Positions 1 to 6,582 of a stretch of 62,021 nt of DNA are shown in pieces. The DNA comes from Bacillota bacterium (GTDB lineage Bacteria > Bacillota > Bacilli > Paenibacillales > NBRC-103111), in the NCBI GenBank assembly GCA_023393235.1, contig JAEWMH010000079.1, forward strand, positions 1 to 62,021. Direction: 5' to 3'. The notes under the pieces were generated by a model that worked only from the letters and a program-made list of their open reading frames with translations, did no database searches and was not told the DNA's origin. Within the stretch, counting starts at the first letter, position 1. Every line of letters starts with the position of its first letter. Position numbers and translations under genes: made by a program.

Positions 1-1
1 G

Positions 2-181
2 CGGGAGCCTGCCCCGCGCTCCTGGGAAATGATCAGCAGCTCCGAGGGCCGTCAGGACCGGAGCAAGGATGACACCGGCGGTGAGGAGGGTGCTCCGACG
101 CGCAAGCGCCAGGGCACCGGCTTCGACGGCAACGGCGGCACACCGTTCTACGTGGGAGCGATGAAGAACCGCAAAAAGTAG
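2..181 (+). CDS. rnr: Ribonuclease R, C-terminal tail (partial)
   Basis: The window opens inside a reading frame that stops at TAG 179-181. Only the last 59 residues are visible: a charged, low-complexity tail rich in Gly, Arg, Lys and Asp that ends GAMKNRKK. No catalytic domain is in the window. RNase R is the 3'-5' exoribonuclease that degrades structured RNA and tmRNA-tagged messages, and in Bacillales its gene lies directly upstream of smpB; its basic tail is typical of the family. The call therefore rests mainly on position before smpB and ssrA plus tail composition. Confidence 0.75.
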   Translation, partial: REPAPRSWEMISSSEGRQDRSKDDTGGEEGAPTRKRQGTGFDGNGGTPFYVGAMKNRKK

Positions 182-187
182 TGTTAT

Positions 188-222
188 CCGGCATTGCCCG
201 GTCATAGTGACCGGGCTACCGG
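188..222 (+). terminator. Strong hairpin after rnr
   Basis: A GC-rich inverted repeat (CCGG...GCCCGGTCA, loop TAG, TGACCGGGC...CCGG) starts 7 nt after the rnr stop. No good T tract follows, only an A run, so it may be a weak terminator or a 3'-end stabiliser rather than a classical intrinsic terminator. Confidence 0.5.
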
Positions 223-261
223 AAAAAACGGATATAGCCGTCTATCGGAGGCGGAGGAATC

Positions 262-290
262 TTGATTTATCGGGCGGGAGTTGCTACAAT
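262..290 (+). promoter_or_regulatory. Sigma-A-like promoter of smpB
   Basis: A -35 element TTGATT (262-267) and a -10 element TACAAT (285-290) are separated by exactly 17 bp. They lie about 90 bp upstream of the smpB start, so smpB can be transcribed independently of rnr. Confidence 0.6.
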
Positions 291-380
291 TAGCTCCTGG
301 GTGCTTCGTTAGAGCCCCGCCGATGATCAAGCTTCCGACCGCCTCCTTGCCGGCTGCCGGAGGATGGGAGTGTGAAGTAG

Positions 381-860
381 ATGGGCAAGAAACATGATGA
401 TAAGGTGCTGGCCCAGAACAAAAAAGCATCCCATGACTATTTTATTGAAGAGACCTATGAATGCGGCATGGTGCTGAGCGGCACGGAGATCAAGTCTTTG
501 CGCAGAGGCAAATCCAACATTTCAGACAGCTTCGCAACCATCCGGAATGGGGAAGCCTTCATTCACAACATGCATATCAGCCCTTTTGAGGAAGGCAACC
601 GCTTTAATCCCACCGACCCTACCCGGGCACGGAAGCTGCTTCTTCATAAGCAGCAGATCCACAAGCTCCTGGGAGAGTCCAAACGGGACGGCTACACGCT
701 GGTGCCTCTCAAGATTTACATCAAGAACGGCTACGCCAAACTCTTGATCGGCCTGGGCCGCGGCAAGAAGAACTACGATAAACGTGAGACCGAAGCCAAG
801 CGGGATGCAACGCGGGATATCCAGCGTGCCCTGCGGGAACGGCAGAAGGTTGCACGGTAA
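381..860 (+). CDS. smpB: SsrA-binding protein SmpB
   Basis: This 159-residue protein is full length for SmpB, the small basic partner of tmRNA that brings alanyl-tmRNA into stalled ribosomes in trans-translation. Recognisable family signatures are the N-terminal NKKASHDYFIEETYECG strand, GTEIKSLRRGKSNISDSF, and the basic C-terminal tail GRGKKNYDKRETEAKRD that inserts into the mRNA channel of the ribosome. It lies between rnr and ssrA, the usual order in Bacillales, which groups the whole trans-translation machinery with the nuclease that degrades the tagged message. A GGATGGGAG-like ribosome site precedes the ATG. Confidence 0.97.
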   Translation: MGKKHDDKVLAQNKKASHDYFIEETYECGMVLSGTEIKSLRRGKSNISDSFATIRNGEAFIHNMHISPFEEGNRFNPTDPTRARKLLLHKQQIHKLLGESKRDGYTLVPLKIYIKNGYAKLLIGLGRGKKNYDKRETEAKRDATRDIQRALRERQKVAR

Positions 861-952
861 GACAGATTATCTGTTTCACTCCTCTTTTGCAGTAAACGCG
901 ATATCTCCAGCCTTTGCCTTGTCAGCGCCTGGGTATGCTTCCATGCACCACC

Positions 953-982
953 TTAGCGTTCCTAGCAAGGCTGTGATATAAT
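953..982 (+). promoter_or_regulatory. Probable ssrA promoter
   Basis: A perfect -10 box TATAAT (977-982) lies about 135 bp upstream of the mature tmRNA 5' end, with a weak TTAGCG-like -35 element 18 bp upstream. The pre-tmRNA would then carry a long 5' leader to be removed by RNase P. Confidence 0.45.
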
Positions 983-1117
983 AGATTTACATCGCATCAC
1001 GGCTGCACAGGTTGGCGGCGTGAACGATAAGCATCCGGCTCAACTGAGCCTGGTTAATCCAACTGCAATGACGCGGCGCCTTCGGGGCCACCGGTCAGGC
1101 AGGGACGATCCCTTCAC

Positions 1118-1476
1118 GGGGCCGTTTTTGGATTCGACGGGGGTAGTTCGAGCATGGGTAGCGGGTAGTGGGGAGCGTCCGCTTTATCAACGCTAAAGCC
1201 TATTAAACGGCAAACAACAACCTTCTCTGGCTCTGGCCGCCTAATAACGGTCACCAGGCTCTTACTCTCTATCGCCCATGTAGCGGGATAAGGGCTCAAC
1301 TTTAGTGGGATACGCCGTCTAGTCTCCGCCTGGGGCTAACGGAAGAAGACAATCAGGCTGACCCAACGCGAAGCCGGTTACGGGGCGTCGCTCGGGTGAC
1401 ATCAAAACTGTGACTACACCCGTAGAAGCCTTTGTGGCGTTGCCTTCGGACAGGGGTTCGACTCCCCTCGGCTCCA
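1118..1476 (+). ncRNA. ssrA: Transfer-messenger RNA (tmRNA)
   Basis: The 5' end GGGGCCG pairs with CGGCTCC at 1469-1475 to form the acceptor stem, followed by discriminator A 1476; CCA is not encoded. The conserved 5' tract TGGATTCGACGG and the 3' T-arm GGACAGGGGTTCGACTCCCC are both present. The resume codon is GGC at 1209, and the open frame reads GKQQPSLALAA before tandem stops TAATAA (1242-1247), so the full degradation tag is predicted to be A-GKQQPSLALAA, ending in the usual ALAA protease signal. The RNA rescues stalled ribosomes together with SmpB, encoded just upstream. Confidence 0.96.
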
Positions 1477-1480
1477 TAGT

Positions 1481-1528
1481 AAAAAAGCAAGTGCCTCTGA
1501 CCAATTCGTCAGAGGCCTTTTGCTTTTT
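1481..1528 (+). terminator. Intrinsic terminator of ssrA
   Basis: Stem GCCTCTGA / TCAGAGGC followed by CTTTTGCTTTTT; the flanking AAAAAGC and GCTTTTT extend the pairing. It starts a few bases after the tmRNA 3' end. Confidence 0.9.
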
Positions 1529-1554
1529 ACGGAGCCGGAGAGGGAGGCACCCCG

Positions 1555-1700
1555 CTTCCGAAGAGGACAGGGGTTCAGCCCGCGCGGACCGGAGCGTAAG
1601 TGCAGGGAGCACGGCATCTTAATCTACCGCTAAGGTTGTCCTCGTCGACTAAGCTTCGTCAGCAACTTAAATCAGGATTGAGATACTCCCCTCGGCTTCA
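1555..1700 (+). repeat. ssrA 3'-end-like repeat, copy A
   Basis: This copy begins CTTCCGAAGAGGACAGGGGTTC, resembling the ssrA sequence just before the T loop, and ends ACTCCCCTCGGCTTCA, matching the ssrA 3' strand of the T stem and acceptor. About 115 bp that ssrA lacks separate the two half-sites. It is nearly identical to copy B at 1786-1925 apart from single changes and a 6-bp indel. It is followed by its own terminator, as ssrA is. The simplest reading is a duplicated attachment-site scar left by elements that integrate in ssrA. Confidence 0.8.
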
Positions 1701-1710
1701 TTGAAATGAC

Positions 1711-1754
1711 GCAAAAAGGGCCTTCGATCAAGAAGTTGATCGAGGGCCTTTTGC
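1711..1754 (+). terminator. Intrinsic terminator after repeat A
   Basis: A near-perfect hairpin, GCAAAAAGGGCCTTCGATCAA, loop GAAG, then TTGATCGAGGGCCTTTTGC. It differs in sequence from the ssrA terminator but occupies the equivalent place after a tmRNA-like 3' end. Confidence 0.8.
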
Positions 1755-1785
1755 TATTCATGGAGACGAGAAGGGAGCGCCCCCT

Positions 1786-1925
1786 CTTCCGAAGAGGACA
1801 GGGGTTCAGCCCGCGCGGACCGGAGCGTAAGCGCAGGGAGCACGGCATCTCAATCTACCGCTAAGGTTGTCCTCGTCGAATAAGCTTCGTCAGCAAATTA
1901 AATCAGGATACTCCCCTCGGCTCCA
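1786..1925 (+). repeat. ssrA 3'-end-like repeat, copy B
   Basis: The second copy has the same architecture as copy A: a CTTCCGAAGAGGACAGGGGTTC half-site, the same roughly 110-bp interior, and a terminal ACTCCCCTCGGCTCCA that matches the true ssrA acceptor strand exactly. The A-to-B repeat period is 231 bp. Confidence 0.8.
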
Positions 1926-1987
1926 AGAACGTACGGAGTAATTTTCAGCTTTGTTGAAGCTGAAAGGAAAAATTGCCTGTGAGGAAG

Positions 1988-2022
1988 AAAAAGCGATGGA
2001 GTCCCTTTCCATCGCTTTTTCT
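1988..2022 (+). terminator. Intrinsic terminator after repeat B
   Basis: Hairpin AAAAAGCGATGGA / TCCATCGCTTTTT with a T-rich tail. It is the third terminator in the ssrA repeat region. Confidence 0.75.
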
Positions 2023-2049
2023 TTATTTGTTTTTCCATGGGATAAAAAT

Positions 2050-2300
2050 CCAAAAAATGAGACCGTGGCCGACATCATTCTGGCACTTATGATTTCTACA
2101 GCAAGAAGAATGCCCGAGCTTGATGCAGCCATACGGATAGGAGCATGGCAATCCCAGCCGGATGACGCTTGGTTCGGAGCGGACGTACACCACAAGACGC
2201 TGAGGATTATCGGCATGGGCACATTGGTGCCTCCATTGCCTGTCGTGCCCGGCTGTGGATGAAGCGGCCATGGTCCGGGCTCTGGAGCTGAAGACCATCC
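2050..2300 (+). pseudogene. Fragment of a D-isomer 2-hydroxyacid dehydrogenase
   Basis: The plus-strand frame from about 2050 reads PKNETVADIILALMISTARR, then PELDAAIRIGAW and WFGADVHHKTLRIIGMG, which is the stretch before and into the Rossmann glycine motif of gluconate/glyoxylate-type 2-hydroxyacid dehydrogenases. After GMG the frame breaks; a second frame continues with an IGASIACRARL-like helix. There is no N-terminal part, no start with a ribosome site and no C-terminal catalytic region, so this is a relic. It lies directly behind the ssrA repeats, as would be expected for cargo left by a decayed integrated element. Confidence 0.75.
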
Positions 2301-2445
2301 GGGCAAATCATAAATCGCAGACGCGGGGCAAACCATGGCATAAGAAAACCAGGCATTCCTGCCGGAATGTCTGGCGGTTCTCTTCCACTTAAGGCGGATT
2401 CTTGTTCTATTGGCTTCTTAAGTAATGTGCTGTATTGCTCCGCTT

Positions 2446-3375
2446 CTAAGAGGCATAAAACCATGCGGTGGTTTCCTGAAGTCCATCCGGGAGCTGCGTT
2501 TCTGCCGACCAATGAAGGAGGCTGGCTGCCTTGGAGCAGTCCAGAGCACTTCTGCGCAGATCACCGGCACGGACGCCTGCTCTCTTAAGCGGCAGACTTA
2601 GCTTCATGGCTTGGCATACCGCTTCATAGATATCCGCAATGAACAGCTCCTGGCCGCTCCCGATATTCACTACCTGCCCGGCCTCACAGGACAGGGCGGA
2701 CACGTTAGCCCGGCATACATCACGGATATACACATAATCTCTCGTCGTCCCCTTAGGCATATCCGGGTAGCTGTAGAGAGTTGAAGGTATTCCTGCCGCA
2801 GTATTTCTCATGAAGATGGGAATAACACCGCATTCTCCGTCCGGCATCTGGCGGGGCCCATACACATTGGCATACCGCAGTGCAATAAATTCCAAGCCGT
2901 GGCTCAGCTGGTAGAGACGCAGATATTGCTCTATGGCGTACTTGCTTACGGCATAAGGCGACATCAGCATGGGGTGAGCGGATTCCGGTGTAGGAATAGC
3001 CGTGGAATCTCCGGCTAGAGCACCACCTGTTGAGGCGAAGATGACTCGCTTGACCCCGTAACGGACGCAGGAGTTCAAGAGCCTGAGTGTCCCGGTAATA
3101 TTTACATCGGAATCATGGAGAGGATCTGCTACAGACTTGGGAATGGACTTCTGGGCGGCATGGTGGCTTACCACGTCCGGCCGTTCCTTTTCCAATATGG
3201 CATCCATTCCGTCTGAGCGGATATCCAGCTTGTAAAAAACAGCCTGCGCCGGGAGCTGCTCACGCCGTCCCGTGCTTAAGTCGTCTACAATAACCACCTC
3301 ATGCCCCTCTGCCAAATATGTCTCCGCCACATGAGAGCCTATAAAGCCGGCCCCGCCTGTAATTAGTATTTTCAT
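2446..3375 (-). CDS. NAD-dependent epimerase/dehydratase (GalE-like)
   Basis: A 309-residue extended short-chain dehydrogenase. It opens with the Rossmann motif MKILITGGAGFIGSHVAE; HHAAQ near residue 80, the catalytic YAVSK motif (about residues 145-150) and RYANVYGPRQ are the standard sugar-nucleotide epimerase/dehydratase signatures. The likely reaction is NAD-dependent modification of a nucleotide sugar, most like UDP-glucose 4-epimerase; substrate cannot be decided. The MKIL start is preferred over an upstream in-frame start because GGGAG lies 9 nt before it and alignment begins there. It sits 16 nt downstream of the MerR-methyltransferase gene and is probably co-transcribed from that gene's promoter. 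Confidence 0.85.
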   Translation of the reverse strand: MKILITGGAGFIGSHVAETYLAEGHEVVIVDDLSTGRREQLPAQAVFYKLDIRSDGMDAILEKERPDVVSHHAAQKSIPKSVADPLHDSDVNITGTLRLLNSCVRYGVKRVIFASTGGALAGDSTAIPTPESAHPMLMSPYAVSKYAIEQYLRLYQLSHGLEFIALRYANVYGPRQMPDGECGVIPIFMRNTAAGIPSTLYSYPDMPKGTTRDYVYIRDVCRANVSALSCEAGQVVNIGSGQELFIADIYEAVCQAMKLSLPLKRAGVRAGDLRRSALDCSKAASLLHWSAETQLPDGLQETTAWFYAS

Positions 3376-3391
3376 GGATTGACATCTCCCT

Positions 3392-4663
3392 TCATTTATA
3401 TCCGGTGAACAGTCCGGAATCCTTCGTAATACCAATGAAGCCCTTACGGTGCAGAAGACTCTCCACGCGGATTCTGAATTTATCCAGGCTGCTTCCGGAT
3501 AGTGCACTTCTGCTATTTCCCGTGGTAGAACAGATATAAGCAATCAGAGGCTCCGCCTCCGTAATCCGAAGAGAATCCTCGTAGCGTTTAAGTTTAATAT
3601 GGCGGAATCCCGCCGCCTCCAGCTGCACTTCACCGTTCTCCAGTCCAAACTCGTCGGCAAAATCCTTCTCCGAGAGGACCAGCTCCGGGTTGAAGCCCCT
3701 CAGCAGCTCCTTCATTTCTCTTAAGTGGTTTCGTCCTATGGTGGAGGCATAGAAGCGTCCTCCGGGCTTTAGCACCCGGTATATTTCTTGCAGCGCCTCA
3801 TGTCTGTTGTTGACATGATACAGCATGTGATTGGCCAGCACTGCATCGAAGCTGCCGTCCGGAAAAGGAATGGCCCGCACATCTGCCTGCATGAAGCGGA
3901 AGGAGCGGGGAGATCCATCTTCCGTTAGCCGGTCCTTGGCATCCTGCAGCATGCCTTCCGAGAAATCCGTCAGCGTAATGTCCCAATGTTCCGGGATGCG
4001 GTCCATATTACGCTGCCATAGGCTACCGTCCCCGCAGCCCAATTCCAGAATGCGGCTGGAAGAAGGCAGCTCCAAGCAGTCGAATAGCCATTGGTGCCAG
4101 CTGCAGGGATTAACACTGAAGCCGTCATGCAGCCTGATTCGGGTATGAAGATTGGACGCATTGTGATACTGCTCCACCCATTGCTCCTCCTGTGTCACGA
4201 CGCGGATAATGGAGGTGAAGAGCTCCCACGACCCGTTGTTCCCGGCAAACTCCTTTTCTTCAGACTGCCCGTTTTGGTACTCGCCGTGATCTGCCGGTTT
4301 TTCTTCATCACGTGCCTCCAGCTCCGTGAGTGTTTCAGCAACAGCCTTGCGGACAAGGCGGAGATGCTCCATTTTGCGCCGGATAATGGTATCCTGCACC
4401 CGCAGGGATTCCCGTAAGTCCTCCTCCTGTCCGTCCCTGCGGATCACCTTCTTAATCTCATCGATGGATAGACCGATGTATTTTAAGGTCAGGATTCTCT
4501 GAAGGCGAGCCAGATCCTGCATTTCATAATAGCGGTAGCCGTTGTCTGCTCTGTGGCTCGCTGGCAGCAGACCTACCTTGTCGTAGAAGCGGACTGTCCG
4601 GATTGTCACCCCCGCTTTTTTGGCGAATTGGCCTGCTGTCATTCTTAGTCCTTGCGGCTGCAT
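3392..4663 (-). CDS. MerR-type regulator fused to a SAM-dependent methyltransferase
   Basis: This 423-residue protein has two parts. Residues about 8-115 form a MerR winged helix-turn-helix (TAGQFAKKAGVTIRTVRFYDKVGLLP, then NGYRYYEMQDLARLQRI) plus the dimer helix. After a charged linker, residues about 175-330 form a class I methyltransferase with motif I ILELGCGDG, an acidic post-II motif and the late strand LKPGGRFYASTIGR. A ligand-induced regulator carrying its own methyltransferase suggests response to, and perhaps modification of, a small molecule. ATG 4663 is chosen (GGAGG 9 nt upstream); a TTG at 4669 is an alternative. It is followed by an epimerase gene in the same direction. Confidence 0.88.
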   Translation of the reverse strand: MQPQGLRMTAGQFAKKAGVTIRTVRFYDKVGLLPASHRADNGYRYYEMQDLARLQRILTLKYIGLSIDEIKKVIRRDGQEEDLRESLRVQDTIIRRKMEHLRLVRKAVAETLTELEARDEEKPADHGEYQNGQSEEKEFAGNNGSWELFTSIIRVVTQEEQWVEQYHNASNLHTRIRLHDGFSVNPCSWHQWLFDCLELPSSSRILELGCGDGSLWQRNMDRIPEHWDITLTDFSEGMLQDAKDRLTEDGSPRSFRFMQADVRAIPFPDGSFDAVLANHMLYHVNNRHEALQEIYRVLKPGGRFYASTIGRNHLREMKELLRGFNPELVLSEKDFADEFGLENGEVQLEAAGFRHIKLKRYEDSLRITEAEPLIAYICSTTGNSRSALSGSSLDKFRIRVESLLHRKGFIGITKDSGLFTGYK

Positions 4664-4708
4664 ATGCAAGCTCCTCCATGATTGCGGCGTTTTTGCCTGC
4701 CTGAATGT

Positions 4709-4739
4709 ATTGTATAAGGTGACCTTACGTCACCCTCAA
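4709..4739 (-). promoter_or_regulatory. MerR-type promoter with 19-bp spacer and operator dyad
   Basis: Read on the minus strand, TTGAGG (-35) and TACAAT (-10) are separated by 19 bp instead of 17, and the spacer contains the dyad GGTGAC-N5-GTCACC. This over-long spacer with a central palindrome is the hallmark of promoters that MerR-family activators bind and untwist. It lies about 45 bp upstream of the MerR-methyltransferase gene, so autoregulation is likely. Confidence 0.85.
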
Positions 4740-4747
4740 GCTTTTTT

Positions 4748-4913
4748 TAGGGTGTGTCTTCAAACTCCGAGGGGAGCAGATTTAGCCGGATTTTCGTTCA
4801 TGGCAAGGCACTTTCGCGAAGGCGTACCGGGGGTACGTCAAGCGGAAGTAACGATAGCCTGGGGCGAAAAGACGGGCTAAGGTGCCCTTAAGCGGGTTTG
4901 AAGACAGGCCCTA
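4748..4913. mobile_element. 166-bp palindromic MITE-like element
   Basis: Both ends carry the same terminal inverted repeat, TAGGG-NN-TGTCTTCAAAC. Pairing continues inward along most of its length to a central palindrome, GTACCGGGGGTAC at 4824-4836, which is exactly the midpoint, so the whole element can fold as one long imperfect hairpin. It has no coding capacity. The TA at each end could be part of the repeat or a target duplication. It separates the MerR promoter from a truncated GNAT gene. Confidence 0.75.
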
Positions 4914-4942
4914 GGATTGTGTGAAGAGGGTTAGCAACCCGT

Positions 4943-5080
4943 ATGTTGCAAAGGGCTTTAACCGTTCTAAACGATAACTATCCTGTGCTACGATTATATG
5001 TCATGGAAGGTAATGATGCGGAGTCTGTGCATTTTTATCTCGGGTTTGAGTATTCCTATGGAATAGTGAGGAGCTTGTTG
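4943..5080 (+). pseudogene. C-terminal remnant of a GNAT acetyltransferase
   Basis: The frame reads LRLYVMEGNDAESVHFYLGF, the conserved last strand and helix of GCN5-related N-acetyltransferases, in which an Asn-x-x-Ser/Ala contacts acetyl-CoA. The acetyl-CoA loop and N-terminal half are missing; upstream sequence is the MITE and then the MerR promoter. The open frame continues past the homologous part into sequence without recognisable features. A dead fragment is the best explanation. Confidence 0.65.
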
Positions 5081-5255
5081 CAGTGCCCTCTGACAAGGCA
5101 AGTAAGAGCCAGCTTGAGAGTGTCTTTTTCGTGCAAATGTACAGACTTGGGTACTGTAAGAAAACCAAATGGCGAAACTTTCCTATCAGTAATCGCGTCT
5201 ATGAATCATAACCAATTATTTGAAATTTGCTTTTCAAAAAACTGGAGGATAAATC

Positions 5256-6503
5256 ATGAAAAAGGCTGGTAAATGGTTCATCGCCATGCTCGTATTGTTT
5301 AGTGGTTTTACTTTAATTGCCCACAAAGCAACCGCTAAAATCGATGCGATGGCCAATCATACATTGGTTGTTCTCACAGAGACGAAGCTCTTGGAGGATT
5401 ACAATAATCCGGAGTCAGTGGTTGGCTCGATTGCGGGTATGCAGATGTTGACCACTGCCTGTGGGGACAACGGCGATTGTCTAGCGAATGCAGGGGGCAA
5501 GGACTACGTTCTTGTACAAACATGGCTGGGGGACCAATGGATCGAGGATGATGATCGAATTACCGCTGGAAGTTTTCAAGAAATCGAGCGGGATATAACC
5601 ATAATAGAAAAAATGTCACTATATGATAATCCGAATGTCGGCATTTACCGGAAGGATACTCCGCCGGCAGAAGTCCTTTTGCCGCAAAAGGTTCATGTGA
5701 CCGCAAAATACTGGTATTTGTATAGTGGAGCCCGCACGGGAAGGGCATTTGTCGAAGCGCCAACCTGGTATCGCATTACGACTGAAGAAGGCCAGAAATG
5801 GATTGTGGATCCTTTTATTCTGGAGGATATGCAGCAATATGAGCTTCCAAGTGACAGGATCATCAAACTGACAGGGAACGAACTGCTTTATGATTACCCT
5901 CGTGAAGGTGCGGGAGAGGGTACGAAGGCGGAGCCAGGTGTGTTTCAAGTGGAGGCGATCTCTAGCTACAGGATAAAGACGCAACATTATACATGGTTCA
6001 AACTTCAACAAGGGGACGGAACCTTCAAATGGGTGCAAAAGGACTATCCTATAACGGAGAGCGGGAATGGGCCGCTCACCCAATTTAACCTGCCGAATGA
6101 AAAGATTACACTGCGAACCGCTACGCGCTATTTTGACATTGATGGTGACTCCAGCCTTGGTTTGCAGAACTGGCTCCAGCCGGGAACCTATATCGCGGAT
6201 AAAATCAACGAGGGTTGGGCGCGAATCCAAACTCCGTTCGGCTGGAAAGTGGTCAATCTGGATCGGGCACCGCTTGAAAGACCTCAGGGCATTACGGGAA
6301 CACAAGAAGCCGTCCAATTGACTCCTGAAACCAAAAGCTACTATTTTCCGCTAACAGGTGAAGTGTGTCATGGAGCAGGTACGTTTAGTCATCAGGAAGC
6401 CCTGTCGTTTGAAAAATGGGTTTCCCCAGATGGAATGAATTGGTACCACATTTCAACCTACAGCGGCATCGTATGGGTACCGGAAAAGCCGTTGCCGGAA
6501 TAA
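5256..6503 (+). CDS. Secreted protein with SH3-like repeats
   Basis: A 415-residue protein with a Sec signal peptide (KK, then about 18 hydrophobic residues, cleavage near ATA at residue 27). The mature part contains several modules with an aromatic-rich signature of the type WYRITTEEGQKWIV, WFKLQQGDGTFKWV, WARIQTPFGWKVV and WYHISTYSGIVWV, resembling bacterial SH3b/GW cell-wall-binding repeats. No catalytic domain is apparent. AACTGGAGG precedes the ATG. The phosphodiesterase lipoprotein gene follows 79 nt downstream in the same direction, and both products would act outside the membrane. Function unknown; wall attachment is an inference from the repeats. Confidence 0.65.
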   Translation: MKKAGKWFIAMLVLFSGFTLIAHKATAKIDAMANHTLVVLTETKLLEDYNNPESVVGSIAGMQMLTTACGDNGDCLANAGGKDYVLVQTWLGDQWIEDDDRITAGSFQEIERDITIIEKMSLYDNPNVGIYRKDTPPAEVLLPQKVHVTAKYWYLYSGARTGRAFVEAPTWYRITTEEGQKWIVDPFILEDMQQYELPSDRIIKLTGNELLYDYPREGAGEGTKAEPGVFQVEAISSYRIKTQHYTWFKLQQGDGTFKWVQKDYPITESGNGPLTQFNLPNEKITLRTATRYFDIDGDSSLGLQNWLQPGTYIADKINEGWARIQTPFGWKVVNLDRAPLERPQGITGTQEAVQLTPETKSYYFPLTGEVCHGAGTFSHQEALSFEKWVSPDGMNWYHISTYSGIVWVPEKPLPE

Positions 6504-6582
6504 TCCAGAAAACTGCATAATTTCATGCAGGACAAGGTAAACTACCTGGAACATAATCCTTTTGGGAAGATGGGATATTTCT

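Noticed and set aside
1319..1622. Minus- and plus-strand frames across the ssrA 3' region
   Set aside because: They are antisense or overlapping readings of the tmRNA and its repeats; such frames are often misannotated as proteins and have no ribosome site.
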